A DNA stretch of 14,799 nt from contig JAZKGQ010000029.1 in the NCBI GenBank assembly GCA_040385825.1, positions 1-14,799 on the forward strand. Reading direction: 5' to 3'. The DNA is from JANNNF01 sp040385825 (GTDB lineage Bacteria; Pseudomonadota; Alphaproteobacteria; Rhodobacterales; Rhodobacteraceae). The notes under the pieces were generated by a model. That model was not told the origin of the DNA and ran no database searches. It saw only the letters and a list, made by a program, of their open reading frames with translations. Numbering within the stretch: position 1 is the stretch's first letter; the number at the start of each line of letters is the position of its first letter. Shown here in pieces: positions 1 to 6,247 of the stretch. A program made the position numbers and the translations under genes.

Positions 1-189
1 CCACTATCCATAGCGGACACTATCCGTCACTCCCGACACGCGGCAGAGCAGTCAGCCCGGACGCTTACGCTGTAACCTAACAATATCGTGTAGCATGTGG
101 CGGACAATCGCTACACCTTTCATTTACCCCCTTTGATTTCATTAAATTTTTTACCGCCAAGGTTCACGCCCGCTTTGTTCTTTGGGCCA

Positions 190-206
190 AAATGGTCAAA
201 CCATTT
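190..206. promoter_or_regulatory. GntR/FadR-type operator, copy 1
   Basis: The inverted repeat AAATGGT / ACCATTT has 7-bp arms and a 3-bp centre (CAA). Its core, TGGTCAAACCA at 193-203, fits the TGGTnnnACCA form bound by FadR-subfamily GntR regulators (FadR, PdhR, LldR, GlcC-like). The same core recurs 67 bp downstream. The family assignment comes from known consensus; the regulated gene is not in the window. Confidence 0.55.
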
Positions 207-259
207 GAACAGAGCCACTCCGCAACCCATTGAAAACACTGGACCCGCTTAGCGCGATG

Positions 260-270
260 TGGTCAAACCA
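260..270. promoter_or_regulatory. GntR/FadR-type operator, copy 2
   Basis: This is an exact second copy of TGGTCAAACCA in the same orientation, also followed by TTTG, with starts 67 bp apart. The outer arms of copy 1 are not kept, so only the 4-bp half-sites are symmetrical. Two identical operators at this spacing suggest paired binding or looping around a promoter between or left of them. Confidence 0.5.
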
Positions 271-287
271 TTTGCGCGGCCTCAGAA

Positions 288-370
288 GGGGGGACTTCAC
301 GTCCCCCCCGGCATATTTGCGAAGGGCAAATCTGCCTCCCCCCCTGTGGGATATTTTCGCACAGAGGATG
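288..370 (+). repeat. Hairpin plus GTGGGATATTT..GCACAGAGGATG element, copy 1
   Basis: A perfect 8-bp stem (GGGGGGAC 288-295, GTCCCCCC 301-308) encloses the loop TTCAC. After 32 bp comes a 30-bp block (341-370) that matches 13851-13880 at 27 of 30 positions. The 13.8-kb copy also has an 8-bp G/C stem with the identical TTCAC loop, so hairpin and block form one repeated unit. Here CTGTG (344-348) and CACAG (360-364) could form a further small stem. I recall similar sequences 3' of genes in many Rhodobacteraceae; a terminator or RNA-stabilising role is an inference. Confidence 0.6.
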
Positions 371-393
371 CAGATTTTGGGGATGCAAATTTT
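366..393 (+). repeat. Short tandem repeat, GGATGCA(G/A)ATTTT x2
   Basis: GGATGCAGATTTT (366-378) is followed by GGATGCAAATTTT (381-393), a 15-bp period with 12 of 13 bases identical. It lies between the repeat element and the stop codon of the CBS-domain gene. GCAGATTT (370-377) is also the reverse complement of AAATCTGC (328-335), so this strand could fold across the element. Confidence 0.45.
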
Positions 394-402
394 AGATAAG
401 GT

Positions 403-1353
403 TTATGGATTTTGCAGCGGCCGCAGCTTGATGCGGGTCACGCGGTTTTCACGGCGGGCGATCACCTCGAACTGAAAGCTGTGAAAGCGGAACACCTGAC
501 CCTCGTTCGGGATGGTCTGGGCTTCGTGGATCACCAGCCCGGCAATCGTGTTGGCCTGATCGTCGGGCAGTTGCCAGTCCATCGCCCGGTTCAGATCGCG
601 GATCGTCATTTGGCCCTCGACGGTGCAAGACCCGTCGGCGGCCAGCGCAAGACCTGCGCGTTTGTCGACCACGTCATGTTCATCGGTGATCTCGCCGACG
701 ATCTCTTCGAGAATGTCTTCCAGCGTGATCAGGCCTTCGAGTGTGCCATATTCATCGACCACCAGGGCAAAATGGGTGCGACGGGCCAGAAACTCGCGCA
801 TCTGTTCGTCCAGGGCGGTGGTGTCGGGGATGAAATAGGGCTTCATCGCCACCTTGACGATATCAAGCCCGCTGATCGCCGCAACGTAGGTTTCTTCGCC
901 GCGCACCAGACGGTCCACCTCGCGCAGCAGATCCTTGGCGTGGATGACGCCAAGGATGTTGTCATCCGACCCGCGATAGACCGGCAGGCGGGTGTAGGGC
1001 GAGGCGAGAACCTGACGGATGATGGCATCGGGGGTCTGGTCCGCGTCGATCATCTCGATCTGCCGCCGGTGGCGCATGATTTCGTCCACCGTGCGGTCGG
1101 ACAGGTCCAGCGCGCCCAGCAGACGGTCGCGGTCGGCCTTTTCCACCACGCCGTCGGAATGGCCAAGGGCGATGGCCCCCATGATGTCCTCGCGCAGCGA
1201 GGGGGCCTTGATCCCGGTCCTGAACAGCTGCGCGAGGCGGCTGCGGGCCTCAGGGGTGCGGCGCAGGAACAGCGCTGCGGCCAGCGTGGCACCAAGCGCT
1301 GCGGCGATCATCCAGAGGGTGGGCGAGGTCACGGTCGGGTCCAGTTCAGGCAT
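403..1353 (-). CDS. CBS-domain CorC/HlyC-family protein lacking most of DUF21
   Basis: The 316-aa protein has one hydrophobic segment (about residues 12-30) and a conserved linker (51-105, REDIMGAIALGHSDGVVEKA). Two CBS domains follow (about 107-146 and 176-222, the second with VVDEYGTLEGLITLEDILEE), then a CorC_HlyC C-terminal domain (about 240-312). CBS/CorC proteins of the CNNM/HlyC group are linked to divalent-cation (Mg2+/Co2+) handling, with CBS domains sensing adenine nucleotides. Full-length relatives are about 430 aa and carry a DUF21 membrane domain of several helices; only its last part seems to remain here. The ATG overlaps the xerD stop by one base (TAATG), which fixes the start and implies coupling. 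A longer in-frame extension inside xerD is not credible. It could be a functional soluble-type CorC (E. coli CorC also lacks DUF21) or a remnant. Confidence 0.85.
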   Translation of the reverse strand: MPELDPTVTSPTLWMIAAALGATLAAALFLRRTPEARSRLAQLFRTGIKAPSLREDIMGAIALGHSDGVVEKADRDRLLGALDLSDRTVDEIMRHRRQIEMIDADQTPDAIIRQVLASPYTRLPVYRGSDDNILGVIHAKDLLREVDRLVRGEETYVAAISGLDIVKVAMKPYFIPDTTALDEQMREFLARRTHFALVVDEYGTLEGLITLEDILEEIVGEITDEHDVVDKRAGLALAADGSCTVEGQMTIRDLNRAMDWQLPDDQANTIAGLVIHEAQTIPNEGQVFRFHSFQFEVIARRENRVTRIKLRPLQNP

Positions 1354-2297
1354 TACGGCTTGGCCGCCAGCGGATGATGGTGCAGCACAAGGTCTTTCAG
1401 GTGGTCGTCCAGCACATGGGTATAGATCTCGGTCGTGGCTACATCGGCATGGCCCAGCAGGGTCTGGATCACCCGCAGATCCGCCCCGCCTGCCAGCAGA
1501 TGGGTGGCAAAGGCATGGCGCAGGGTATGAGGCGTGACAAGCGCGGGGTCCACCCCCGCCAGCACCGCCATGTCCTTGATCATCAGGTAGAAATGCTGCC
1601 GGGTCAGATGCCCCGCCACACCGGGGCCGGGAAAGAGGTATTTCGACGCGGGCTTGCCCTGCAGGCGCAGCGCCTCGTCCACCGCATCGCGGTGCGCCAG
1701 CCATTCGGTCACCGCCCCGCGCGCAGGGGCAGACAGCGGCACCATGCGTTCGCGCCCACCCTTGCCGCGCACCAGGATCATTCGCGGATCGCCCCGCACC
1801 GCCGCCATGGGCAGTTCCACCAGTTCCGACACCCGCATTCCGGTGGCATAAAGCAGTTCCACCAGCGCGGTGTTGCGCAGCCGGTCGGCCCCGGTGCGGC
1901 CCTTCAGGCGCGCGGCCTCGATCAGGTCATTGACCTGATCCAGCGACAGGGTCTGCGGCAGGCGCAGCGATTTGCCGGGGCCGGAGATGCGCAGGGCAGG
2001 GTGATCGGCGCGCCAGCCTTCCTCGAACGCAAAGCGGTACAACTGGCGGATCGCCGACAGGCGGCGGGCACGGGTGGCCTTTGACAGGCCCTGGGCATCG
2101 CAGAAGATCAGGTACTGTTCCACCAAGGCGCGATCGGCGCTGGCGAAATGGCCGCCCTGCCGATGCAGCCAGTCGGCGAAATCCTTCAGGTCGCGCCCAT
2201 AGGCCAGCTGGGTGTTGCGCGCGGCGTCCAGCTCGGCCGCCTGCGCGTCAAGGAAGGTGGAAATCCACTGGACCATCTGGGCAGGTGCTGTGGTCAT
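1353..2297 (-). CDS. xerD: Site-specific tyrosine recombinase XerD
   Basis: This 314-aa tyrosine recombinase has an N-terminal SAM-like core-binding domain (about 5-95) and a C-terminal catalytic domain (about 112-300). The full catalytic set is visible: R155 (GMRVSEL), K179 (RGKGGRER), H257 and R260 (PHTLRHAFATHLL), H283 (LLGHADVATT) and the nucleophile Y292 (EIYTHV). Length and motifs fit XerD, which with XerC resolves chromosome dimers at dif in the FtsK-dependent reaction before division. XerC is the alternative, but the position beside aroK-aroB in this group favours XerD. Its ATG overlaps the preceding stop as ATGA (4 nt), and its own stop overlaps the next start, so it is the third gene of a coupled operon. 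No dif-like site was recognised in the window. Confidence 0.93.
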   Translation of the reverse strand: MTTAPAQMVQWISTFLDAQAAELDAARNTQLAYGRDLKDFADWLHRQGGHFASADRALVEQYLIFCDAQGLSKATRARRLSAIRQLYRFAFEEGWRADHPALRISGPGKSLRLPQTLSLDQVNDLIEAARLKGRTGADRLRNTALVELLYATGMRVSELVELPMAAVRGDPRMILVRGKGGRERMVPLSAPARGAVTEWLAHRDAVDEALRLQGKPASKYLFPGPGVAGHLTRQHFYLMIKDMAVLAGVDPALVTPHTLRHAFATHLLAGGADLRVIQTLLGHADVATTEIYTHVLDDHLKDLVLHHHPLAAKP

Positions 2298-3850
2298 CCG
2301 CGCCGCTCCAGGATCATCAGCTCCAGAGCGGTGCGGCGGGCCACATCCTCCAGCCCGGCTTCGCGCAGCAGGGACAGGCCTTCGGTCACGCCGCGCAGAT
2401 CGCCCTGCGCGCCGCGCCCGATCGATTCGATCGCCAGCAACAGCGCCTCGCCCGTCCGGTTGCCCTCGATCAACTGGCGGGCCTCGGCTGACAGGGTGGG
2501 GGCCAGAAAGGCGGGGGCGATGGCGCGGCCCAGAGTGTCGGGTGCGGGCACCCCGGTCAGATCGCCTTTGGCCACCGCCACCAGAAACGCCTCGGTCAGA
2601 TCGGCGGGCACATGTTCGGCGGCGGCGGTCTGATAGGCGGGCGACAGCAGCGCCACCCGGAACGCCACCGCCGCGGCAGGGCCTGCCAGATCAAGCGCCA
2701 TCAGATCGCGGGCGTAAAGCGTGGCGAAGGGCACTTCCAGTTCGGCCTCGCCCATCCGGCCCCAGGCGACGGGCAGGGTGGCGGCCACACGGGCGGCATC
2801 GCGGGCCTGAAGGGCGGCATCAAAGGCGGCAAAGGCATCGACCCGGTCCCAGACCCCGCCCGAGGCCGCCGCCTGCCGTTCGGTGTAAAGGCCAAGGATC
2901 ACATTCGGCGCGATGGTGCCTGCGCGGGTCAGCCGCTCGGCCGCCTCGATCTGGGCCTTCCAGCCGGAATGGGGGCCAAGTTCGGCATGGGCAAAGGCCA
3001 GCGGCAGGCCGGTGGTGGGCAGCGGTTCGCCAATCGCCTCGTACATCTTCCAGAACAGCGGGGTGACGGGGGTGGGGGCGGGCGGCACCGGCTCGCCTTC
3101 ATAGAGATCGGGGTCCAGAAAGCGCGACAGCAGGGTATCCTCGGTTTCACCGATCAGGCCAAGCGATTGCGCGGTGCGCAGGGTCAGGGCGGCGGCGTTC
3201 CAGTCGCCCGATCGCGCAAGACAGAAGATGCGGGCCGGAAAGGTCGGCGCAAGATCGGGCGAAGTGATCATCGCCTCGCAGGCGCGGTCTTCCTGGCCGG
3301 TCAGCAGGGCCACGTCAAAGCTGCGGCGGAACAGATCGGGGGTCATGGTCTCGGACTCGCGAATCAGGGCGGCGGCCTGTTCCAGACCGCCAAGCGCCAG
3401 CAGCTTGTCCACTCGCGCCAGCAGCAGCAGGCCCTTGCCTTCGCTGTCGGCGGGGGCCTCGGCCTCGGCCAGCAGCAGGGTCAGCATCAGCTGGCGCAGG
3501 GCGGGCAGGGCATCGACCTGTTCGGCGGTCAGGCGGCTGGCAATCTCGAGCGTGCGTCCCGCCCCCCACAAGCGGTGCGGCAAACCCGACACCGCCGGCG
3601 TGATCAGCCCGGCGGCATCGGGCGATGGCCCGTCAAGCGCGGTGGTCGACACCGCAGCAGGCAGCGCGCCACCGTCGGCCACGGCCGGTTCCTGCGATCT
3701 GGCGGGCCTGGCCGCCGCTGCGGGGGCAGTCACGGATTGCGACAGCCAGTCGATTGCCGACAGCGGGCGGTCCGTTCGCGCCGCCGCAACCGTGGCGGCA
3801 AGCGTCAGTCCCAGCACAAGCGGCAGGCCCCGTACCCTGTCAATCGGCAT
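2294..3850 (-). CDS. Predicted secreted alpha-helical protein, function unknown
   Basis: I do not recognise a named family for this 518-aa protein. The N-terminus looks like a Sec signal peptide: basic MPIDRVR, a hydrophobic stretch at 8-23, and a likely cleavage after VAAA. An Ala/Pro-rich low-complexity linker (about 40-95) follows. The rest is Ala/Leu-rich amphipathic helices resembling a TPR-like solenoid, for example LLLARVDKLLALGGLEQAAA near 141-160 and ARSGDWNAAALTLRTAQSLG near 212-231. It has only two cysteines, C191 and C210, spaced like partners in a helical hairpin, which would suit a disulfide in the periplasm. The ATG lies inside the end of the upstream 44-aa gene (11-nt overlap), and its TGA overlaps the xerD ATG. 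Homologues in this position next to xerD are, as I recall, common in Rhodobacteraceae. A scaffold role at the envelope is only an inference. Confidence 0.82.
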   Translation of the reverse strand: MPIDRVRGLPLVLGLTLAATVAAARTDRPLSAIDWLSQSVTAPAAAARPARSQEPAVADGGALPAAVSTTALDGPSPDAAGLITPAVSGLPHRLWGAGRTLEIASRLTAEQVDALPALRQLMLTLLLAEAEAPADSEGKGLLLLARVDKLLALGGLEQAAALIRESETMTPDLFRRSFDVALLTGQEDRACEAMITSPDLAPTFPARIFCLARSGDWNAAALTLRTAQSLGLIGETEDTLLSRFLDPDLYEGEPVPPAPTPVTPLFWKMYEAIGEPLPTTGLPLAFAHAELGPHSGWKAQIEAAERLTRAGTIAPNVILGLYTERQAAASGGVWDRVDAFAAFDAALQARDAARVAATLPVAWGRMGEAELEVPFATLYARDLMALDLAGPAAAVAFRVALLSPAYQTAAAEHVPADLTEAFLVAVAKGDLTGVPAPDTLGRAIAPAFLAPTLSAEARQLIEGNRTGEALLLAIESIGRGAQGDLRGVTEGLSLLREAGLEDVARRTALELMILERRG

Positions 3851-3974
3851 TCAGGCTGACCGGCTTGGTGATGTCGGACTGCGCCGGTGCCAGATCGGTC
3901 AGATAGGCAAACCCTGTCAGTCCGATCATCCCGATCACGGCAAGTAACAGAAGTGCCTTGATAATTCGTCCCAT
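3840..3974 (-). CDS. 44-aa single-pass membrane microprotein
   Basis: This short frame starts ATG at 3974 and stops TGA at 3842-3840. It has a basic N-terminus (MGRIIK), a hydrophobic helix at about 7-24 (ALLLLAVIGMIGLTGFAYL) and a short polar tail ending in KPVSLNAD. The shape fits a small type II/bitopic inner-membrane protein with its tail in the periplasm, or a signal-anchor. Its last 11 nt overlap the start of the 518-aa secreted protein, which supports real translation and coupling. A promoter with a perfect TATAAT lies about 75 nt upstream. The sequence resembles small conserved proteins I associate with this locus in Rhodobacteraceae, but I know no function. Partnership with the 518-aa protein is an inference from the overlap and the shared envelope location. 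Confidence 0.75.
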   Translation of the reverse strand: MGRIIKALLLLAVIGMIGLTGFAYLTDLAPAQSDITKPVSLNAD

Positions 3975-4050
3975 ATGCCTGCTGCCCTTCTATGCCATCG
4001 CCCATGCGGCCTTTGGTGCGCCGGATCTGCACCTGCCGTCTTGCGCGCAG

Positions 4051-4079
4051 ATTATATATGGCATTCCGGCAGAGTTCAC
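4051..4079 (-). promoter_or_regulatory. Sigma70-type promoter for the xerD operon
   Basis: On the minus strand, GTGAAC (4079-4074) is followed after 17 bp by a perfect -10 hexamer TATAAT (4056-4051). The -35 is weak (3 of 6). Transcription would start near 4044 and give a leader of about 70 nt before the ATG at 3974. I found no comparably good promoter for aroK on the other strand of this 197-bp divergent gap. Confidence 0.5.
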
Positions 4080-4171
4080 GCCATTCAGGAGATTATTCTT
4101 GTGGTCGGCAGCCGATTGCCACGGCATGACCTGCCCGACACGACAGATACAGGCAAAAGGGTGACGGCTCT

Positions 4172-4714
4172 ATGCGGCGGCTGACGAAGACCGTGGTGAT
4201 GGTGGGGATGATGGGGGCGGGCAAAACCGCCGTAGGCACGGCCGTTGCCCGCCAGCTGGGTGTGCCTTTCCTTGATTCGGACGAAGAAATCGTCCGCGCG
4301 GCCAGCCGATCCATTGCCGAGATATTCGAGCGCGACGGCGAGCCGTTCTTTCGCGCCCGCGAGGCCGAGGTTCTGGGCCGTCTGCTGCGGGGGGCGCCTT
4401 GCATCCTGTCGACCGGGGGGGGCGCGTTTCTGTCTGCCTCCAACCGTACGATGATTTCCGATGCCGGGATCTCGGTCTGGCTGCGGGTCGATCTTGACCT
4501 GCTGTGGAACCGGGTGCGGCACAAGACGTCGCGCCCGCTGCTGCGCACCGCCAACCCGCGCGAAACGCTGCGCCAGTTGTACGAGGCACGGGTTCCGACC
4601 TACCGGCTTGCCGATGTGACGGTGGATTCGGCGGCGCATTATTCGGTAGATGACATGGCGACGCGGGTGGTGGCGGCGCTGTGCGCGCTGCCGGATGTGG
4701 TGCAAGAGGGATAG
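4172..4714 (+). CDS. aroK: Shikimate kinase
   Basis: This 180-aa P-loop kinase phosphorylates shikimate with ATP to shikimate-3-phosphate in the cytoplasmic chorismate pathway. The Walker A motif is GMMGAGKT (12-19). The DSDEEI motif contains D37 for shikimate, R61 lies in EPFFRAREAE, and the substrate-binding glycines are STGGGAF (G82-G84). The lid motif is RPLL (121-124), and R140 is in the YEARVPTY motif. Length is normal for the family. AAAGGG about 10 nt upstream can serve as ribosome binding site. It is followed by aroB after a single nucleotide, so the two consecutive pathway genes are co-transcribed and probably translationally coupled. It is divergent from the xerD operon. Confidence 0.96.
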   Translation: MRRLTKTVVMVGMMGAGKTAVGTAVARQLGVPFLDSDEEIVRAASRSIAEIFERDGEPFFRAREAEVLGRLLRGAPCILSTGGGAFLSASNRTMISDAGISVWLRVDLDLLWNRVRHKTSRPLLRTANPRETLRQLYEARVPTYRLADVTVDSAAHYSVDDMATRVVAALCALPDVVQEG

Positions 4715-4715
4715 A

Positions 4716-5840
4716 ATGGCGGCGATGCAACAGACCAATGTGGTGCCGGTGGACCTTGGGTCGCGGTCCTATCAGGTGCGGATCGGGCAGGGCCTGATCG
4801 CGCGGGCGGGGGCCGAGATCGCCCCCCTGCTGCACCGCCCGCGCGTGGCGGTGATCACCGATGAAACCGTCGCCGCCGCCCATCTGATGGCACTGTCCGA
4901 CGCGTTGGATGCGGCGGGCATCACCATGACCGCGCTGGCCCTGCCGCCGGGCGAATCGACCAAGGGCTGGCAGCAGTTCGCCCGCGCCACCGAATGGCTG
5001 CTGGAACAGCGGATCGAGCGGCGCGATGTGGTGGTGGCCTTTGGCGGCGGGGTGGTGGGCGATCTGGCGGGCTTTGCCTGCGCGGTGCTGCGCCGGGGCG
5101 TGCGCTTCGTGCAGATCCCGACCACGCTGCTGGCGCAGGTCGACAGTTCGGTCGGCGGCAAGACCGGCATCAACACGGCGCAGGGCAAGAACCTTGTCGG
5201 GGCCTTTCACCAGCCCAGTCTGGTGCTGGCCGACATCGACGTGCTGAACAGCCTGACCCCGCGCGATTTCCGCGCAGGTTACGGCGAGGTGGTGAAATAC
5301 GGCCTGCTGGGTGATGCCGCCTTCTTCGACTGGCTGGAAGCGGCCGGTCCCACCCTTGCGACCGATGCGGCCGCCCGTCTGCGGGCTGTCACCCGGTCGG
5401 TCGAGATGAAGGCCGGCATCGTCGCGCGCGACGAGACGGAAGAAGGCGAGCGCGCCCTGCTGAACCTTGGCCACACCTTCTGCCACGCGCTGGAAAAGGC
5501 CACGGGCTATGGCGACCGGCTGCTGCACGGCGAAGGCGTCGCCATCGGCTGCGCGCTGGCGTTCGAGCTGTCATCCCGTCTGGGCCTGTGTTCGCAAGAG
5601 GCCCCAAGCCGGGTCCGCGCCCATCTGCGCGACATGGGCATGCTGGTCGATATCGCCCAGATCCCCGGCGACCTGCCGGGGGCCGAGGCACTGATGGACC
5701 TGATGGGGCAGGACAAGAAGGTGATCGACGGGCGCCTGCGCTTTATCCTTGCGCGCAGCATCGGCGAGGCTTTCGTGGCCGATGACGTGCCGGGCGACGC
5801 CGTGCTGACCCTGCTGCGCGATGCCCTGAAAGGCCGCTGA
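4716..5840 (+). CDS. aroB: 3-dehydroquinate synthase
   Basis: This 374-aa enzyme converts DAHP to 3-dehydroquinate, the second step of the shikimate pathway, using NAD+ and a divalent metal. The NAD-binding loop GGGVVGDLAGF is at 110-120 and the signature DSSVGGKTGIN at 143-153. The metal ligands are E191 (GYGEVVKYG), H253 (NLGHTFCHALE) and H271 (LLHGEGVAIG). I chose the ATG at 4716 because AAGAGGG ends 5 nt upstream of it; the in-frame ATG at 4725 would sit 14 nt away, and reading further upstream would cut into aroK. aroK ends at 4714, so the pair forms a two-gene operon. No third gene follows; a tRNA gene on the opposite strand comes next. Confidence 0.97.
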   Translation: MAAMQQTNVVPVDLGSRSYQVRIGQGLIARAGAEIAPLLHRPRVAVITDETVAAAHLMALSDALDAAGITMTALALPPGESTKGWQQFARATEWLLEQRIERRDVVVAFGGGVVGDLAGFACAVLRRGVRFVQIPTTLLAQVDSSVGGKTGINTAQGKNLVGAFHQPSLVLADIDVLNSLTPRDFRAGYGEVVKYGLLGDAAFFDWLEAAGPTLATDAAARLRAVTRSVEMKAGIVARDETEEGERALLNLGHTFCHALEKATGYGDRLLHGEGVAIGCALAFELSSRLGLCSQEAPSRVRAHLRDMGMLVDIAQIPGDLPGAEALMDLMGQDKKVIDGRLRFILARSIGEAFVADDVPGDAVLTLLRDALKGR

Positions 5841-5866
5841 AACCTGTTGATGAGGGCAAACGCGAG

Positions 5867-5887
5867 GTCCGGGGCAGCGCACCGGAC
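5867..5887 (+). terminator. Possible weak terminator hairpin after aroB
   Basis: GTCCGG (5867-5872) and CCGGAC (5882-5887) form a perfect 6-bp stem with a 9-nt loop, 26 nt after the aroB stop. No T-tract follows, so it is not a textbook intrinsic terminator. A second dyad, GCCC-TT-GGGC at 5945-5954, lies between aroB and the tRNA gene and could serve either strand. Confidence 0.3.
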
Positions 5888-5990
5888 GTTGGCATGGTCA
5901 TGTGCCGATTGGGGCGCTAGTGACGGAAATCCGTGCAATCCCATGCCCTTGGGCGGGACAGTTCAAGTAGACATTGTGATGAGATACGAT

Positions 5991-6065
5991 TGGCTGGGGC
6001 GCCAGGATTCGAACCTGGGTATGTCGGTACCAAAAACCGATGCCTTACCGCTTGGCGACGCCCCA
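5991..6065 (-). tRNA. tRNA-Gln (anticodon UUG)
   Basis: Read on the minus strand, the 75-nt gene begins TGGGGCG and ends CGCCCCA-G-CCA, giving a 7-bp acceptor stem and an encoded CCA tail. The anticodon arm is TCGGT / TTTTGGT / ACCGA, with anticodon TTG at 6033-6031 (UUG, decoding CAA and, by wobble, CAG). The T arm has the standard GGTTCGAATCC pattern, and the D arm reads GCCAAGCGGTAAGGC. The TGGGGnn acceptor start and the arms closely match bacterial tRNA-Gln. It stands alone between aroB and the flavoprotein gene, opposite in strand to both, with its own promoter at 6078-6106. Confidence 0.96.
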
Positions 6066-6077
6066 ACCGTAGGCGGG

Positions 6078-6106
6078 TTATTAGCGAAGGCGGTTTGGGG
6101 CTGCAA
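6078..6106 (-). promoter_or_regulatory. Promoter of tRNA-Gln
   Basis: The minus strand carries TTGCAG (6106-6101), a 17-bp spacer and TAATAA (6083-6078). Initiation about 7 nt downstream, near 6071, would leave only a few nucleotides of leader before the mature 5' end at 6065. Position, spacing and orientation all fit a sigma70 housekeeping promoter. Confidence 0.7.
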
Positions 6107-6226
6107 GGGGCATTTGCGGGCATTTGTCGAAAACCGTCGCACCGGCAGCGGTTCTGTTCCCGATCGCTGTGGTTTCGGGCCATGCTGCCGCAGATGCCGC
6201 CGGACAGCGCCATTGCTGCGGCGGCG

Positions 6227-6246
6227 GGGGCGGGCTAAACCGCCCC
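6227..6246 (+). promoter_or_regulatory. GC hairpin abutting the flavoprotein start codon
   Basis: GGGGCGG (6227-6233) and CCGCCCC (6240-6246) form a perfect 7-bp stem with loop GCTAAA, ending one base before the ATG at 6248. It occupies the place where a Shine-Dalgarno sequence would be, and no separate ribosome binding site is visible. The transcript may start within or after it (leaderless), or the stem may limit translation. Confidence 0.4.
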
Positions 6247-6247
6247 G

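Larger units (their letters stand above)
1..402. other. Gene-free left flank with regulatory-looking sequence
   Basis: I see no convincing gene here; the open frame from 230 to 475 has no family signature and runs into the 3' end of the CBS-domain gene. The stretch is more AT-rich than the rest of the window, especially 120-190. It holds an inverted repeat GTGTAGC/GCTACAC (88-94 and 110-116), a short TTAC-GCT-GTAA dyad (65-75), two copies of CACTATCC (2-9 and 18-25), two FadR-like operators and a hairpin/repeat element. This looks like the control region of a gene beyond the left edge, probably one transcribed leftwards, but that gene is not visible. Confidence 0.6.

Noticed and set aside
1354..1704. 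N-terminal extension of the CorC-like protein into xerD
   Set aside because: The added 117 residues are Gly/Pro/Arg-rich antisense-like reading of xerD; the TAATG junction gives a natural start.
2612..3859. Long plus-strand open frame opposite the 518-aa protein gene
   Set aside because: It is Gly/Gln/Arg-rich with no domain pattern; long antisense frames are expected in GC-rich DNA, and the minus-strand gene has a signal peptide and stop/start overlaps.
4170..5528. 452-aa minus-strand frame opposite aroK-aroB
   Set aside because: It is a shadow of two unmistakable enzymes on the plus strand; its composition (His/Gln/Arg/Pro) is typical of antisense reading.
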